Assembly (NCBI GenBank): GCA_964602985.1
Contig: CAZRTJ010000033.1
Location: forward strand, 1-32,206
Source of the DNA: CAYZJB01 sp964602985
GTDB taxonomy: Bacteria; CLD3; SB21
Direction: 5' to 3'
Length of the DNA: 32,206 nt
Shown here: positions 24,035 through 31,983 of the stretch, piece after piece
Position numbering within the stretch: the stretch's first letter is position 1
How the letters are laid out: each line of letters opens with the position of its first letter
Made by a program: the position numbers and the translations under genes
The notes under the pieces: model-generated
What the model was told of the DNA's origin: nothing
The model's input: only the letters and a program-made list of their open reading frames with translations
The model's database searches: none

Positions 24035-26743
24035 ATGGCGCGATGGATGCTTTCTGTGCTCGTAGGAACATCTCTCTTTCAACAGGTCCAAGCACAGTCC
24101 GACAAATTGATTCCCAAATCAACCATTGATCAGAAAACATCGGCTACTCTGCCGATTAACTCGGTTTGGCTCAATTATAACAACTGGGGAATGAGATTAC
24201 GCTCCAACGGCTCGTGGTCCTATGATCCGGGCGATATCGATGGCAATGGAACAAACTCCGGAGGAGAATTCCCTCGCGGAAGCAGTACGTTCGTCAATTA
24301 TGCCGGAGGCTTGATCGTTGCGTCTACCCGCAACGGTATTCCCATTGCCAGTGAAGTCCGTTTCACGTCGGAATTTTCGCCTGGTCTAATCACCAATGCC
24401 GGACCGACGTCCGTCAGTGAAATGACCACATCAAATCTTTCAACGGATCGTCTTTATTTGATCGATCAATCGCTTGGCGGAGCGGATTATGTTAACTGGC
24501 CGTTTTCATCAGGAGCCCCGTTAAACCCGTCTGGGAGTCCATTGATCATATCTTCAGCCGATACCTGGTGTTCCTTTCATGACGCCGACACGTCATTGTC
24601 TCAACAAACGGGGGTCCCAGCCGGACTCGGAATGGAAATACAGCGAAGAACATACGTGTGGAATGTGTCCGGATACCAGAACACTGTATTTATCAGGTTT
24701 ATTTTGACCAACAAAAGCAACTCTACTTACGATAGCGTGTTCGTTGGCCTGTGGGGGGATCCTGACGTCGATAATGCGACCAATGATCTGGTAGGATCTG
24801 ATACGGCTCGGCACATGATCTTTTGCTACAATGGCTCGACTGCCGATCAGCCTATCGCGGTGGGCTATCGACTCCTCGCAACTTCGTTCGATGGTATCAC
24901 TGCACGGGCTCATTCGATGAGTACGGTAACAAATGGTGTCGATGCCAATTCAAATGCCGACCTTTTGAATCTGCTGCGCGGCCTGACCATGAGCGGCGGT
25001 TCGCGCAGTGGTGGAGCTTATGATTATCCTGGCGACCCTGTAACGGCAAGCGGTGTCCTCGATCCCACTCAAGGCGACAAAAGAATGATCCTTGGAACGG
25101 GCCCTGTGCGATTTGAGCCAGGTCAGAGTCATCAATGGATCTATGCCGTCACGGCTCGATCCGGTACCGATCGTCTGAATGCCATTTCCAACCTGCGCAC
25201 AGAAACCGATGCGTTTGCCAGCATAGGCAATTCTACTGTATTTCGGGATCCTTTTGCCTTAACCCGGGAAGTTACCGAAATCACCGGCACATCTGCTACC
25301 GTACACGGAATGGTTCTTCCAAACGGGCAGGCAACAACGGTTATGATTCAATACGGCTTGAATAACAACTATGGCACGGTTGACACCATAGTAACGTCTT
25401 CAGATTCCAACTCCGTTTCGGTTTCGTTCCAGCTGAGTGACCTGAGCGCCGCAACAACTTATCATTATCGAATCGTGGCTTCCAATGCGACGGGCCAATC
25501 CTACGGCCAGGACCAGACGTTCACGACCCAAGCGTTCTATCCACCTGCGATCACCGGAAGCCAGACTGCGAACATTTCAGAAACCTCATTTCGTATTTCG
25601 GCTATCGTAAATCCCGGAGGCCTAACGACGACGGTCCTTTTCGAAAGCGGACCATCGGATGCCTATGGACACACTGATACAGTGATCGTACCCCCAGGAT
25701 TTGATAACGACACGGCCTCGGCGACTCTAGACGGGTTACTCCCCAATACAGTGTATCATTACCGAATCACTGCGTTCAATGATAGCGGACTGACACAGTC
25801 CGGCGACAGCACTCTTATGACGCTTGATTCGCTAACAATTTGGATGCCCGTTCACCAAAACCCTGTTTTGACGCGATACGCCGACGTCTTCGTCATTTCA
25901 GACACAACGCTCCAGTCACCACCAGCCGTCAGGTTGACGCTCAACAACGTCTCGACAGCGATCGTCATGCAGGCCATCCCTTCCCAGCAGTCCTACAGAG
26001 GCACTTTGTCGTTTACGACGTCAGGCATATATACTCTTCACGCCTCAGCCGTATCAGTTAGTGGTTCCAGTGATTCAATCTCACGGATTTTTTCCGTAGC
26101 ACAGGCGAGAGCAGGTCATCCAATCAAACTTGAAGCAACTAATGGCGCATTTGAAGCGGCTATCCCTGCGGGCGCAATCAAAGAGGACACCTATCTCATG
26201 GCTGCACCTTCGCCATTGGATTGTAATATTATCGAAACGACACCCGTTCGACTTGATCGAGAGGCTGAAATCCGTTTTTCCTTTCTTCTAACAGATACAG
26301 TGGATACCGCGCGCTTGTTCATCTATCAGCAAGTTGGCGATCAGTGGGTACGTCTTCGCAGCCGCGTTTATCCACAACATCGGCTTATCGTCGGCCGAAC
26401 TTCACAACTTGGAAATTATAAGCTCGCGGTGGATCCAACATTCACGGGTACCAATGTGGTTCCTTCAGAATTTGCGCTGCACGGCAACTATCCGAATCCG
26501 TTTAATCCCACGACAACCATCGCCTATGATCTTGCAACCGACGGGAATATCACCCTGGGCGTTTTCAATTTGCTGGGTCAACGGGTTCGAACCCTGGTCT
26601 CGGGATATCAACTGGCCGGCAGCTATCGAATACTGTGGAACGGGCAAAACGACGTTGGTCATCAAGTCTCTAGCGGCGTGTACTTCTACCGCCTCCACGC
26701 CGGCCGATACGTCAAAACCAACAGGATGGTGCTCCTCAAATAA
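24035..26743 (+). CDS. Secreted paralogue with FN3-like domains and type-IX sorting domain
   Basis: A 902-residue exported protein. ATG at 24035 follows a strong GGAGG and begins the signal peptide MARWMLSVLVGTSLFQQVQAQ; the longer open frame back to 23777 overlaps the lipoprotein gene and is not used. Residues ~45-400 match the middle of the 1283-residue neighbour (TNKSNSTYDSVFVGLWGDPDV against TNKSHHTYDSLFVGLWSDPDV). Two fibronectin-III-like domains lie at ~405-498 and ~505-595 and a type A sorting domain at ~808-902. The ~400-residue N-terminal region of the neighbour is absent. The two genes look like an old tandem duplication whose 3' ends were later made identical. The function is unknown, probably surface-exposed. 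Confidence 0.88.
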   Translation: MARWMLSVLVGTSLFQQVQAQSDKLIPKSTIDQKTSATLPINSVWLNYNNWGMRLRSNGSWSYDPGDIDGNGTNSGGEFPRGSSTFVNYAGGLIVASTRNGIPIASEVRFTSEFSPGLITNAGPTSVSEMTTSNLSTDRLYLIDQSLGGADYVNWPFSSGAPLNPSGSPLIISSADTWCSFHDADTSLSQQTGVPAGLGMEIQRRTYVWNVSGYQNTVFIRFILTNKSNSTYDSVFVGLWGDPDVDNATNDLVGSDTARHMIFCYNGSTADQPIAVGYRLLATSFDGITARAHSMSTVTNGVDANSNADLLNLLRGLTMSGGSRSGGAYDYPGDPVTASGVLDPTQGDKRMILGTGPVRFEPGQSHQWIYAVTARSGTDRLNAISNLRTETDAFASIGNSTVFRDPFALTREVTEITGTSATVHGMVLPNGQATTVMIQYGLNNNYGTVDTIVTSSDSNSVSVSFQLSDLSAATTYHYRIVASNATGQSYGQDQTFTTQAFYPPAITGSQTANISETSFRISAIVNPGGLTTTVLFESGPSDAYGHTDTVIVPPGFDNDTASATLDGLLPNTVYHYRITAFNDSGLTQSGDSTLMTLDSLTIWMPVHQNPVLTRYADVFVISDTTLQSPPAVRLTLNNVSTAIVMQAIPSQQSYRGTLSFTTSGIYTLHASAVSVSGSSDSISRIFSVAQARAGHPIKLEATNGAFEAAIPAGAIKEDTYLMAAPSPLDCNIIETTPVRLDREAEIRFSFLLTDTVDTARLFIYQQVGDQWVRLRSRVYPQHRLIVGRTSQLGNYKLAVDPTFTGTNVVPSEFALHGNYPNPFNPTTTIAYDLATDGNITLGVFNLLGQRVRTLVSGYQLAGSYRILWNGQNDVGHQVSSGVYFYRLHAGRYVKTNRMVLLK
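26420..26723 (+). repeat. Sorting-domain cassette, copy B
   Basis: The partner of 23029-23332: 302 of 304 bases identical by my count, same orientation, 3391 bases apart. Identity stops abruptly on both sides. Confidence 0.95.
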
Positions 26744-26762
26744 GGACATTTGTCCTCTCACG

Positions 26763-26783
26763 CTTGCCTTTTTTAAGGGCAAG
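26763..26783. other. Hairpin after the cargo cluster
   Basis: CTTGCCTT TTTT AAGGGCAAG forms an ~8-bp stem with one bulged base, 20 bases after the stop of the second cargo gene. It may end transcription of the cluster, but the T-run is in the loop rather than after the stem. The rest of 26784-26970 holds no gene I can support. A minus-strand frame there contains LGIEIVDHAIV, which weakly recalls the C-terminus of RadC. Confidence 0.35.
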
Positions 26784-26970
26784 AGATTGCAACTGCCGAT
26801 AAGAGGATAGATTGAAAGCGTCATGCCGCACGGTTTGCAATGAGTTCTTTGTGCGGAACTCGGTCTTGCACACGATCGCGTGGTCCACGATCTCGATGCC
26901 AAGTACAAATCTCAAGAACATGCCCTGCGCAAAATACACAGAGCCTTTTCTTATTCGATGATCTAAGATT

Positions 26971-27328
26971 CTATTTTCGGTGCATTTGAAGAAACTCGTC
27001 GGGCGTGCAGACCAGGATATCCGACTTCTTGAAATCTTTCGTATTTCGAGTTATCAAATATTCTGCGCGGTTCCTCTGCGCTACGTAGTATTGAATGGCA
27101 TCCTCAAAATCTGAAAAGTCCGAAGACAGTGCCAATCGGATGATTGCCGAATCGACCTCGGCAACCTTGACCAGTGTCTCCAGCTTCTGGAGACTTTGAA
27201 CGGCCGTCTTCCGGTTTCCATACTTTCGCAGGATGTAAAAAAGATTGGCAAAAGCCAAAGACCTGACCAGTCCGCTGATCCGCAAGAAGATCCAGTATCA
27301 CACCCGTGTCCAGGAAGACCCGCTTCAT
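26971..27328 (-). pseudogene. PIN-domain toxin, broken by internal deletion and frameshift
   Basis: The start encodes MKRVFLDTGVILDLLADQR, a textbook PIN-domain N-terminus with the first metal-binding Asp (FLDT). The rest, in a different frame, reads SLAFANLFYILRK ... SSDFSDFEDAIQYY ... YLITRNTKDFKKSDILVCTPDEFL, the conserved middle and end including the DFEDA acidic motif. Compared with intact family members, the stretch usually linking these parts (roughly 20-25 residues: P..xxA..LF...G...VS) is missing and the junction is out of frame. The protein therefore cannot be made whole. PIN toxins are Mg-dependent ribonucleases. The ATG overlaps the antitoxin stop by 4 bp (ATGA), the usual toxin-antitoxin arrangement. 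Confidence 0.85.
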
Positions 27329-27570
27329 CGACGATACTTCTTTTCGAGATAATCTTCGTAGGGAGTGGACCTTTTTCCGGCTTTGGATAAATCAATAACC
27401 CCCGACAGTTCCTTCACCAACGGCGAAATTGGAAATGCGTCCGATTTCTCCGAAAGGGATCGGAAATAGCGTTCGACCATTTCCGACAGGCTGAGGTTTT
27501 TCTTTTTGGCGTAACGACGCGTTTTCTCTATCACTTCCCGATCGAGTTTTAAGGCCAGTTTTGTATCCAT
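27325..27570 (-). CDS. Antitoxin of DUF6364 type
   Basis: An 81-residue antitoxin, intact. It has a short ribbon-helix-helix-like beginning (MDTKLALKLDREVIEKTRRYAKKKNLSLSEMVERYF) typical of DUF6364 antitoxins that precede PIN toxins. A proline-rich linker and a basic, aromatic tail (YEDYLEKKYRR) follow and would normally cover the toxin active site. It should bind the palindromes in front of it and repress its own operon. Since the toxin is broken, it now stands alone. An AGGAG site precedes the ATG. Confidence 0.85.
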   Translation of the reverse strand: MDTKLALKLDREVIEKTRRYAKKKNLSLSEMVERYFRSLSEKSDAFPISPLVKELSGVIDLSKAGKRSTPYEDYLEKKYRR

Positions 27571-27581
27571 CCGAAGCTCCT

Positions 27582-27626
27582 AAAAATACGTATTTTTTAT
27601 ATATATTTTATACGTATCAAAAGCAA
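27582..27626 (-). promoter_or_regulatory. Toxin-antitoxin promoter and double operator
   Basis: A perfect 16-bp palindrome AAAAATACGTATTTTT (27582-27597) and a second ATACGTAT core (27610-27617) have centres 24 bp apart. A minus-strand promoter lies among them: TTGCTT (27626-27621), 17 bp, TATATA (27603-27598). The boxes overlap the expected start and the spacer, as expected for autorepression by the antitoxin. Confidence 0.75.
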
Positions 27627-27663
27627 CGAAACCTTACCGCTGAAATCTCGATCGTCACCCGAA

Positions 27664-27818
27664 GGAAGATTCGTCTTCAGCAGATCATCCATTTCCCTCC
27701 CGTCCTGAAAATTACGTACCCGATTCGTCACGCGCTGGACGGAACGTCCTTCGGATCCACACGCGCTCCGATTCGTTCGGGAGCGAAGCCTGCGAGTGCT
27801 TCCAGGCTATCGCAAATT
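27664..27818. repeat. Dispersed 153-bp repeat, copy 2
   Basis: The partner of 19138-19290 in the same orientation; 27689-27818 is the ungapped 124/130 part. On the minus strand a 65-codon open frame (27925 to 27728, GTG start) runs through it and overlaps the end of the PorV-like gene by 16 bases. It ends DSLEALAGFAPERIGARVDP, KDVPSSA, stop. Three of the four differences from copy 1 inside this frame are silent third-position changes (AAA/AAG, GAT/GAC, GTC/GTT). I do not recognise the peptide. It may be the remnant of a gene tail or a small repeated gene. Confidence 0.85.
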
Positions 27819-27909
27819 ATCAACGGTTCGAATGACATCCATCGAAACCACATCGTTGACGCGCACGCCGACCGTTTCGAAAACTGCCAGCCATGTACGA
27901 TCCCGATTC

Positions 27910-28902
27910 TTACCTTTTCACCCACCTTATCCCCAGCGATAGGGCAGAATTTTGCTCTCTAAACCGAAGCGGACCTAACTCATCGTAATACATTCTTCGC
28001 ATAGAGGACCTTGCATAATCAACATAAACAACTATTGGAGCGCTTGTAAGTTTGTGCAGCGGTGCCATGAGACCCACTCCGAATGCAACCGCATCCCCAC
28101 GATTTCTGCGTCCGTAGCGAAGGCTAATTGTCTCCAGAAAAGTCAGTTCACACCCGAATTTCAGAATCGATCCTTTCTCGTCATTAACGGTATTCTCAAT
28201 TTCGGCACTGACCGTCAGTTCAGCTGTCAGTAATCTGGAAGACACTCGAGAGGCCATTATTGCTGACTGATAGGTTGCACCGTACCGAACGATCTTTGGA
28301 AGATCGACCCAATCGACCTCATTGTAGATTTGCTGTCCGTTCATGTTATACACGCTCAATCCAACGCTCATCCGGTGTCGGTATTCTGAAAGAGGTGGCA
28401 GTGGAAATATTTTCAGGAGCCCGGCATTCATCACGAACATAAGGTCGTCTTCCTTGGTCCCTCCTCCATATGTAGACCGAAAGGCGTCAAGGGACATGCC
28501 GACATATAGAGAATCCAAGACGTGATAGCCGGACAACACAGAGTATGTCTGGTTCATCCAGTCTCCGTTTGCGCTGAAGCGGCCTTTGAAACTAACGGAA
28601 GCTTTCCATCGTGGATTGAGCGTGAACGCGACAGCTAAGCCATTCAACCTGTTATTTTGGTACCGGTACTTTGCTGTGGAGTGCGATCCGTAGAATTGAA
28701 ATCCTTTTAGGGAACCTACGATTGCCGGATTGGAAAAGGACGAGGGAAGATCACCGAGCATGGCCACGGACGCGCCGGCCAAGCCTTCCACTCTCGCAGA
28801 GGCTTCGCCCTGAATGTATTCGTCATATTGAGCAACAAGGATGTTCTGTGTGACGACTTCAAATAGGAGTGACACTTGGAGCAAGCGTAATATAGTGCAC
28901 AT
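27910..28902 (-). CDS. PorV/PorQ-like outer-membrane beta-barrel protein
   Basis: A 330-residue predicted outer-membrane barrel. An N-terminal hydrophobic leader ends near LVAQ. Then comes a segment typical of the PorV/PorQ (UPF0164-like) family, ASARVEGLAGASVAMLGDLPSSFSNPAIVGSLKG, where family members have GNAxxA...G.....A..NPAG. The rest alternates polar and hydrophobic residues in strands (SLRYGRRNRGDAVAFGVGLMAPL) and ends with aromatic and basic residues. PorV shuttles cargo from the type IX translocon to the attachment complex. Here it may serve the nearby cargo proteins, but the genes are on opposite strands and the exact subfamily is not certain. No clear ribosome site was seen at the ATG. 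Confidence 0.7.
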   Translation of the reverse strand: MCTILRLLQVSLLFEVVTQNILVAQYDEYIQGEASARVEGLAGASVAMLGDLPSSFSNPAIVGSLKGFQFYGSHSTAKYRYQNNRLNGLAVAFTLNPRWKASVSFKGRFSANGDWMNQTYSVLSGYHVLDSLYVGMSLDAFRSTYGGGTKEDDLMFVMNAGLLKIFPLPPLSEYRHRMSVGLSVYNMNGQQIYNEVDWVDLPKIVRYGATYQSAIMASRVSSRLLTAELTVSAEIENTVNDEKGSILKFGCELTFLETISLRYGRRNRGDAVAFGVGLMAPLHKLTSAPIVVYVDYARSSMRRMYYDELGPLRFREQNSALSLGIRWVKR

Positions 28903-28967
28903 TGATACGGCTTTACGAAGAGATTGATCTCACAACATGCAGTCCGACCAAGAGGAAGAGACTCATG

Positions 28968-30170
28968 TCAGAACATTGACTTCTTCAAAAAAAACGATAT
29001 CTGCGTCTTGACGAATGGCACGATTCTCACCTTACCATCCCGTTCCAGATGTTCTTGTTCATAATCCAACATGAATCGAAGATGTGGAGCCAGACGTATT
29101 CCAAAACCCGCCCTTAGACTTATTGTCTGCTTTTGACGAAAATACGGATACTCACCGTACTCCCATTCGCCCGGATGAGTTCCGTAACGATGGAGATCGG
29201 GCCTGCAGTAAGAAACGCCTGCCGCAAAATGAGTAAATCTGGAACTTCCCGCATTCTGAACCCATTGTACAGTCCATTGACCAACCCAAACGAACCGTAG
29301 CACATTGTAGAAAGAAGCATAGCTCTTTCCAATGTGAACAAGCCCGATTCCACCCACCATGCTGCACCTGCGAAACCGATTCTCATGAAGAGTTGTCTGC
29401 ATATCAGCTGCAATCAACTGCATACTGCCATCCGCTTTGTCAACCCCACGGTATGTATTGCCAACCGCGCTGTACGCCATCGAGACGCCAAAAGACGCAG
29501 CTTTTTCAATGGAGTTCTCGATTCGTAGCACGAACAGGTTGGGTAGGTTACGATTCCGAACAAAGTACGTTTCTCTGTTTGAGGAAAGTTCATCAAACTT
29601 CTTCGTATACGAGATGTTCAGTGTTGCTTTCAGCTGGTTGTTTGCGACGATTGACATTTCGGCTGAAGGGCGATTGCCACCCAAGTTCATGATATGAAGG
29701 GTTCTCGTGCTTCTGCTCCTCTCTATGAAAGGCAAGTCGCCGAAGAATGTCATTCCTTCTCTCCAGATGGGCACCCTATCACGTCCAAACTTGACAGATA
29801 GCGAGGAGATTGGAGACACCACAATGCCGAACCGGCTCAGGGACGGGCGGATATTCTGTCGTTCAATTTCCTCTTCATCATTCGGAGAATTGTAAAAGGT
29901 CAACGGATCGTCATTTGGCTGCGGTGATGAGACATCCATTTCACCAAAGATTCCGAGCCAAGATGTGGCATTGAATTCACCTCCGAGTCGGGCCCGTCGT
30001 AGCTTGAGTCTGTCCCAATATGAATATCCCCTACTCTCCGTTGTTAAGTGGAGTGTATGCTGAACCTGTAGGGCTGTGTAAAACATGACTCTTGGCCTCG
30101 CTTCATTTGAGGAATCATGGCCTGCAAGGAATGAATTCGCCTGAAGCAGGATAGCCATTGCTAAGTTCAT
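28968..30170 (-). CDS. Porin-like outer-membrane beta-barrel (400 aa)
   Basis: A 400-residue predicted barrel of the phosphate-selective porin (OprP/OprO-like) type. Its N-terminus is short and hydrophobic, then MFYTALQVQHTLHLTTESRGYSYWDRLKLRRARLGGEFNATSWLGIFGEMDVSSPQ. The RLKLRRARLG.EF motif followed by an acidic strand is typical of that family. SLSVKFGRDRVPIWREG is the equivalent of the conserved GxxKxPfG region. The remainder is amphipathic strands to a terminal Phe. It is related to the 380-residue protein at 30841-31983 (NLPNLFVLRIE against HLPNLFTVRVEG). It starts 6 bp after the PhoD-like fragment, with AGAGG before the ATG. The permeating solute is unknown; association with a phosphoesterase piece hints at phosphate compounds. 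Confidence 0.72.
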   Translation of the reverse strand: MNLAMAILLQANSFLAGHDSSNEARPRVMFYTALQVQHTLHLTTESRGYSYWDRLKLRRARLGGEFNATSWLGIFGEMDVSSPQPNDDPLTFYNSPNDEEEIERQNIRPSLSRFGIVVSPISSLSVKFGRDRVPIWREGMTFFGDLPFIERSRSTRTLHIMNLGGNRPSAEMSIVANNQLKATLNISYTKKFDELSSNRETYFVRNRNLPNLFVLRIENSIEKAASFGVSMAYSAVGNTYRGVDKADGSMQLIAADMQTTLHENRFRRCSMVGGIGLVHIGKSYASFYNVLRFVWVGQWTVQWVQNAGSSRFTHFAAGVSYCRPDLHRYGTHPGEWEYGEYPYFRQKQTISLRAGFGIRLAPHLRFMLDYEQEHLERDGKVRIVPFVKTQISFFLKKSMF

Positions 30171-30176
30171 GAGCCT

Positions 30177-30842
30177 CTAGAAAATAAATTCGTTGTTACT
30201 GTTAAGCACGATTGTCTTCGATGGGATACTGCCCGATTGGGTCTCCATTGGAATTAGAGTTCCTGTTCCCTCCCTGATATACTCGATTGTGATCTGAGAA
30301 AAAGACAGCGTGGTGTTTACGGTTATGCGGCAATATCCCCAATTACCTGACGAAGGAATTGTTATGATTCGAGCTTTTCTCTCACCTGACAACGGCAAGT
30401 GCGGGACGTCCTTCCCATCATCGTTCCTAGCCAATGGGCTACTCACGATTTCAATGGCATACCGGTAGTCCGTACTTGGACTCGGATTTTCAGGCAACTT
30501 CACCTGATTCACTTCATGACCGTGGATATCTCCTGATAAAAAGATCAGCCCTTTGATGGTGTTATTCTTGATTTCATCTCTGAGCCGTGCGAAGAAGTAA
30601 TCTCGCTCATCATCATAACTTGCTTTTCCATACCCGTGACTGCCGTGCTGATCATTGGAAAAGACGCTGCCTCCGATCAACACCTTGATCTTACCTGGGC
30701 GTGACTGAATATCTTGGATCACCTTGTCAATCATAGCCGTACTATATACAACGTCCTGGCCGGAAACGTCTGTTCGATAGAAGCGATCATCCAATAAGTA
30801 GAAGTCAACGTTTCCGTACCGATAATGAGTTGTGAGACCTCT
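30177..30842 (-). pseudogene. PhoD-like phosphoesterase, N-terminus missing
   Basis: The readable protein starts in mid-domain: HYRYGNVDFYLLDDRFYRT matches the centre of PhoD/alkaline phosphatase D proteins. It continues through ERDYFFARLRDEIKNNTIKGLIFLSGDIHGHEV, the conserved metal-binding SGDxH..E motif, to a normal C-terminus. The ~150-200 residues that should precede it, including the first metal ligands, are absent. Upstream the frame is closed by a stop at 30869 within the porin gene. The best start left is TTG at 30794, giving 205 residues that would lack half the active site. PhoD enzymes hydrolyse phosphodiesters outside the cytoplasm. Either this is a decayed gene or an assembly or recombination junction lies at about 30840. 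Confidence 0.75.
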
Positions 30843-31983
30843 AGAAATTGAAAGACAACTGTGATCTCAGGCGGTACTGAACGAGTCCGGAATTACCAAC
30901 ATATTCAGGCGAAGGATCGTTCTTGAAGAGTTCTCTTTCACCATTTATCTGCAACCGCAGGTTTTTACCAAAATAAAAGCCAATACCCACCCTCCACGTT
31001 GAAATGCGGTCAAAAACGCTGTCATCTTCGGAGACGAAGGAGTTTCTGTTCCTACTCAGATCAGGTGTTGTATGGGTATATCCACCTGACAATTCGAAAC
31101 CGGAAAAGGAGATAAAATATTCAGATCTTCGACTGAATCTCCATCGAATGGACGCATCGAAGTAAGAAATATTTTCCTGTTCGAGTCCAAAGGAAAGTCG
31201 GTAGTCTTTCCCAATGACCTTACCAAATGCGTATGCAGATTCAATGTAAAGCGAATGAGTCTGATAAGATTTGGATACTTGAATGCTCGGCACGAATATC
31301 CTCACGATACCCTGGCGGTCTTTTCTATCCTTCCCCACACGGTTTTCCGAAAAAGCAATCGCCAAATTGGCTAGCGGGATGGGCTCGCCCTCAACCCGAA
31401 CCGTGAACAAATTCGGTAGATGTCCAGGATTCGCGAATGAACGATCCCTTCGGCTGGCATCCGAATCGTACTTCTTGGTTACTGCTACGTTAGCGGTCAC
31501 CTTAATAAGTCTTTCTAGAATAACGAATCCAGCCTCGCCACACGGGTGATGATTTGATGAGTGAAGGATATCCAGGAACAATGAGACTCTGCTCCTATAA
31601 ACAAAAGATAGGTCACGGTCTTCCTTCATGTCCTCGGGCCACAACGGCGGTTTGTAGTGACCAATCTTCACCCAAGAATTCTTTGTAATGTATTCAAGGC
31701 CCATATTCTTGATCATCCAATCTCCTCGATCAGTTCCCACATAGGCACTCACTCGAAAGTCACTACCTCGAGGAAACCAGGACAGTCCGAAATTGCTGTT
31801 TCCCATACCAACGGACATTCTTGATTCCTTGACATATACTTCTCTTCCCGAGAGTATCGTCCCTTGTAACTGAAGTGTGGAAACGGTCAAAAACGTCGAG
31901 GAATCTTGAGCTTGAGAGTACGCACCCTCGTAGCCAGCCCAACTAAGTGCTATCAGCAGTATTGTGCTACCAGAGAAATTCAT
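30841..31983 (-). CDS. Porin-like outer-membrane beta-barrel (380 aa)
   Basis: A 380-residue exported barrel. The signal peptide MNFSGSTILLIALSWAGYEGAYSQ is followed by amphipathic strands with the porin-type segment WVKIGHYKPPLWPEDMKEDRDLSFVYRS (compare GxxKxPfs.E). It ends with a strand terminating in Phe (QLSFNF), the usual C-terminal barrel signature. It is a paralogue of the 400-residue barrel downstream, with low overall similarity but shared blocks. Its ATG overlaps the end of the upstream PhoD-like fragment by 17 bases and its stop abuts the next one, so the four genes read as two tandem units in one operon. Confidence 0.75.
   Translation of the reverse strand: MNFSGSTILLIALSWAGYEGAYSQAQDSSTFLTVSTLQLQGTILSGREVYVKESRMSVGMGNSNFGLSWFPRGSDFRVSAYVGTDRGDWMIKNMGLEYITKNSWVKIGHYKPPLWPEDMKEDRDLSFVYRSRVSLFLDILHSSNHHPCGEAGFVILERLIKVTANVAVTKKYDSDASRRDRSFANPGHLPNLFTVRVEGEPIPLANLAIAFSENRVGKDRKDRQGIVRIFVPSIQVSKSYQTHSLYIESAYAFGKVIGKDYRLSFGLEQENISYFDASIRWRFSRRSEYFISFSGFELSGGYTHTTPDLSRNRNSFVSEDDSVFDRISTWRVGIGFYFGKNLRLQINGERELFKNDPSPEYVGNSGLVQYRLRSQLSFNF

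Noticed and set aside
27561..27962. Plus-strand 133-codon open frame
   Set aside because: It runs through the toxin-antitoxin operator and the repeat copy, with no ribosome site or homology.
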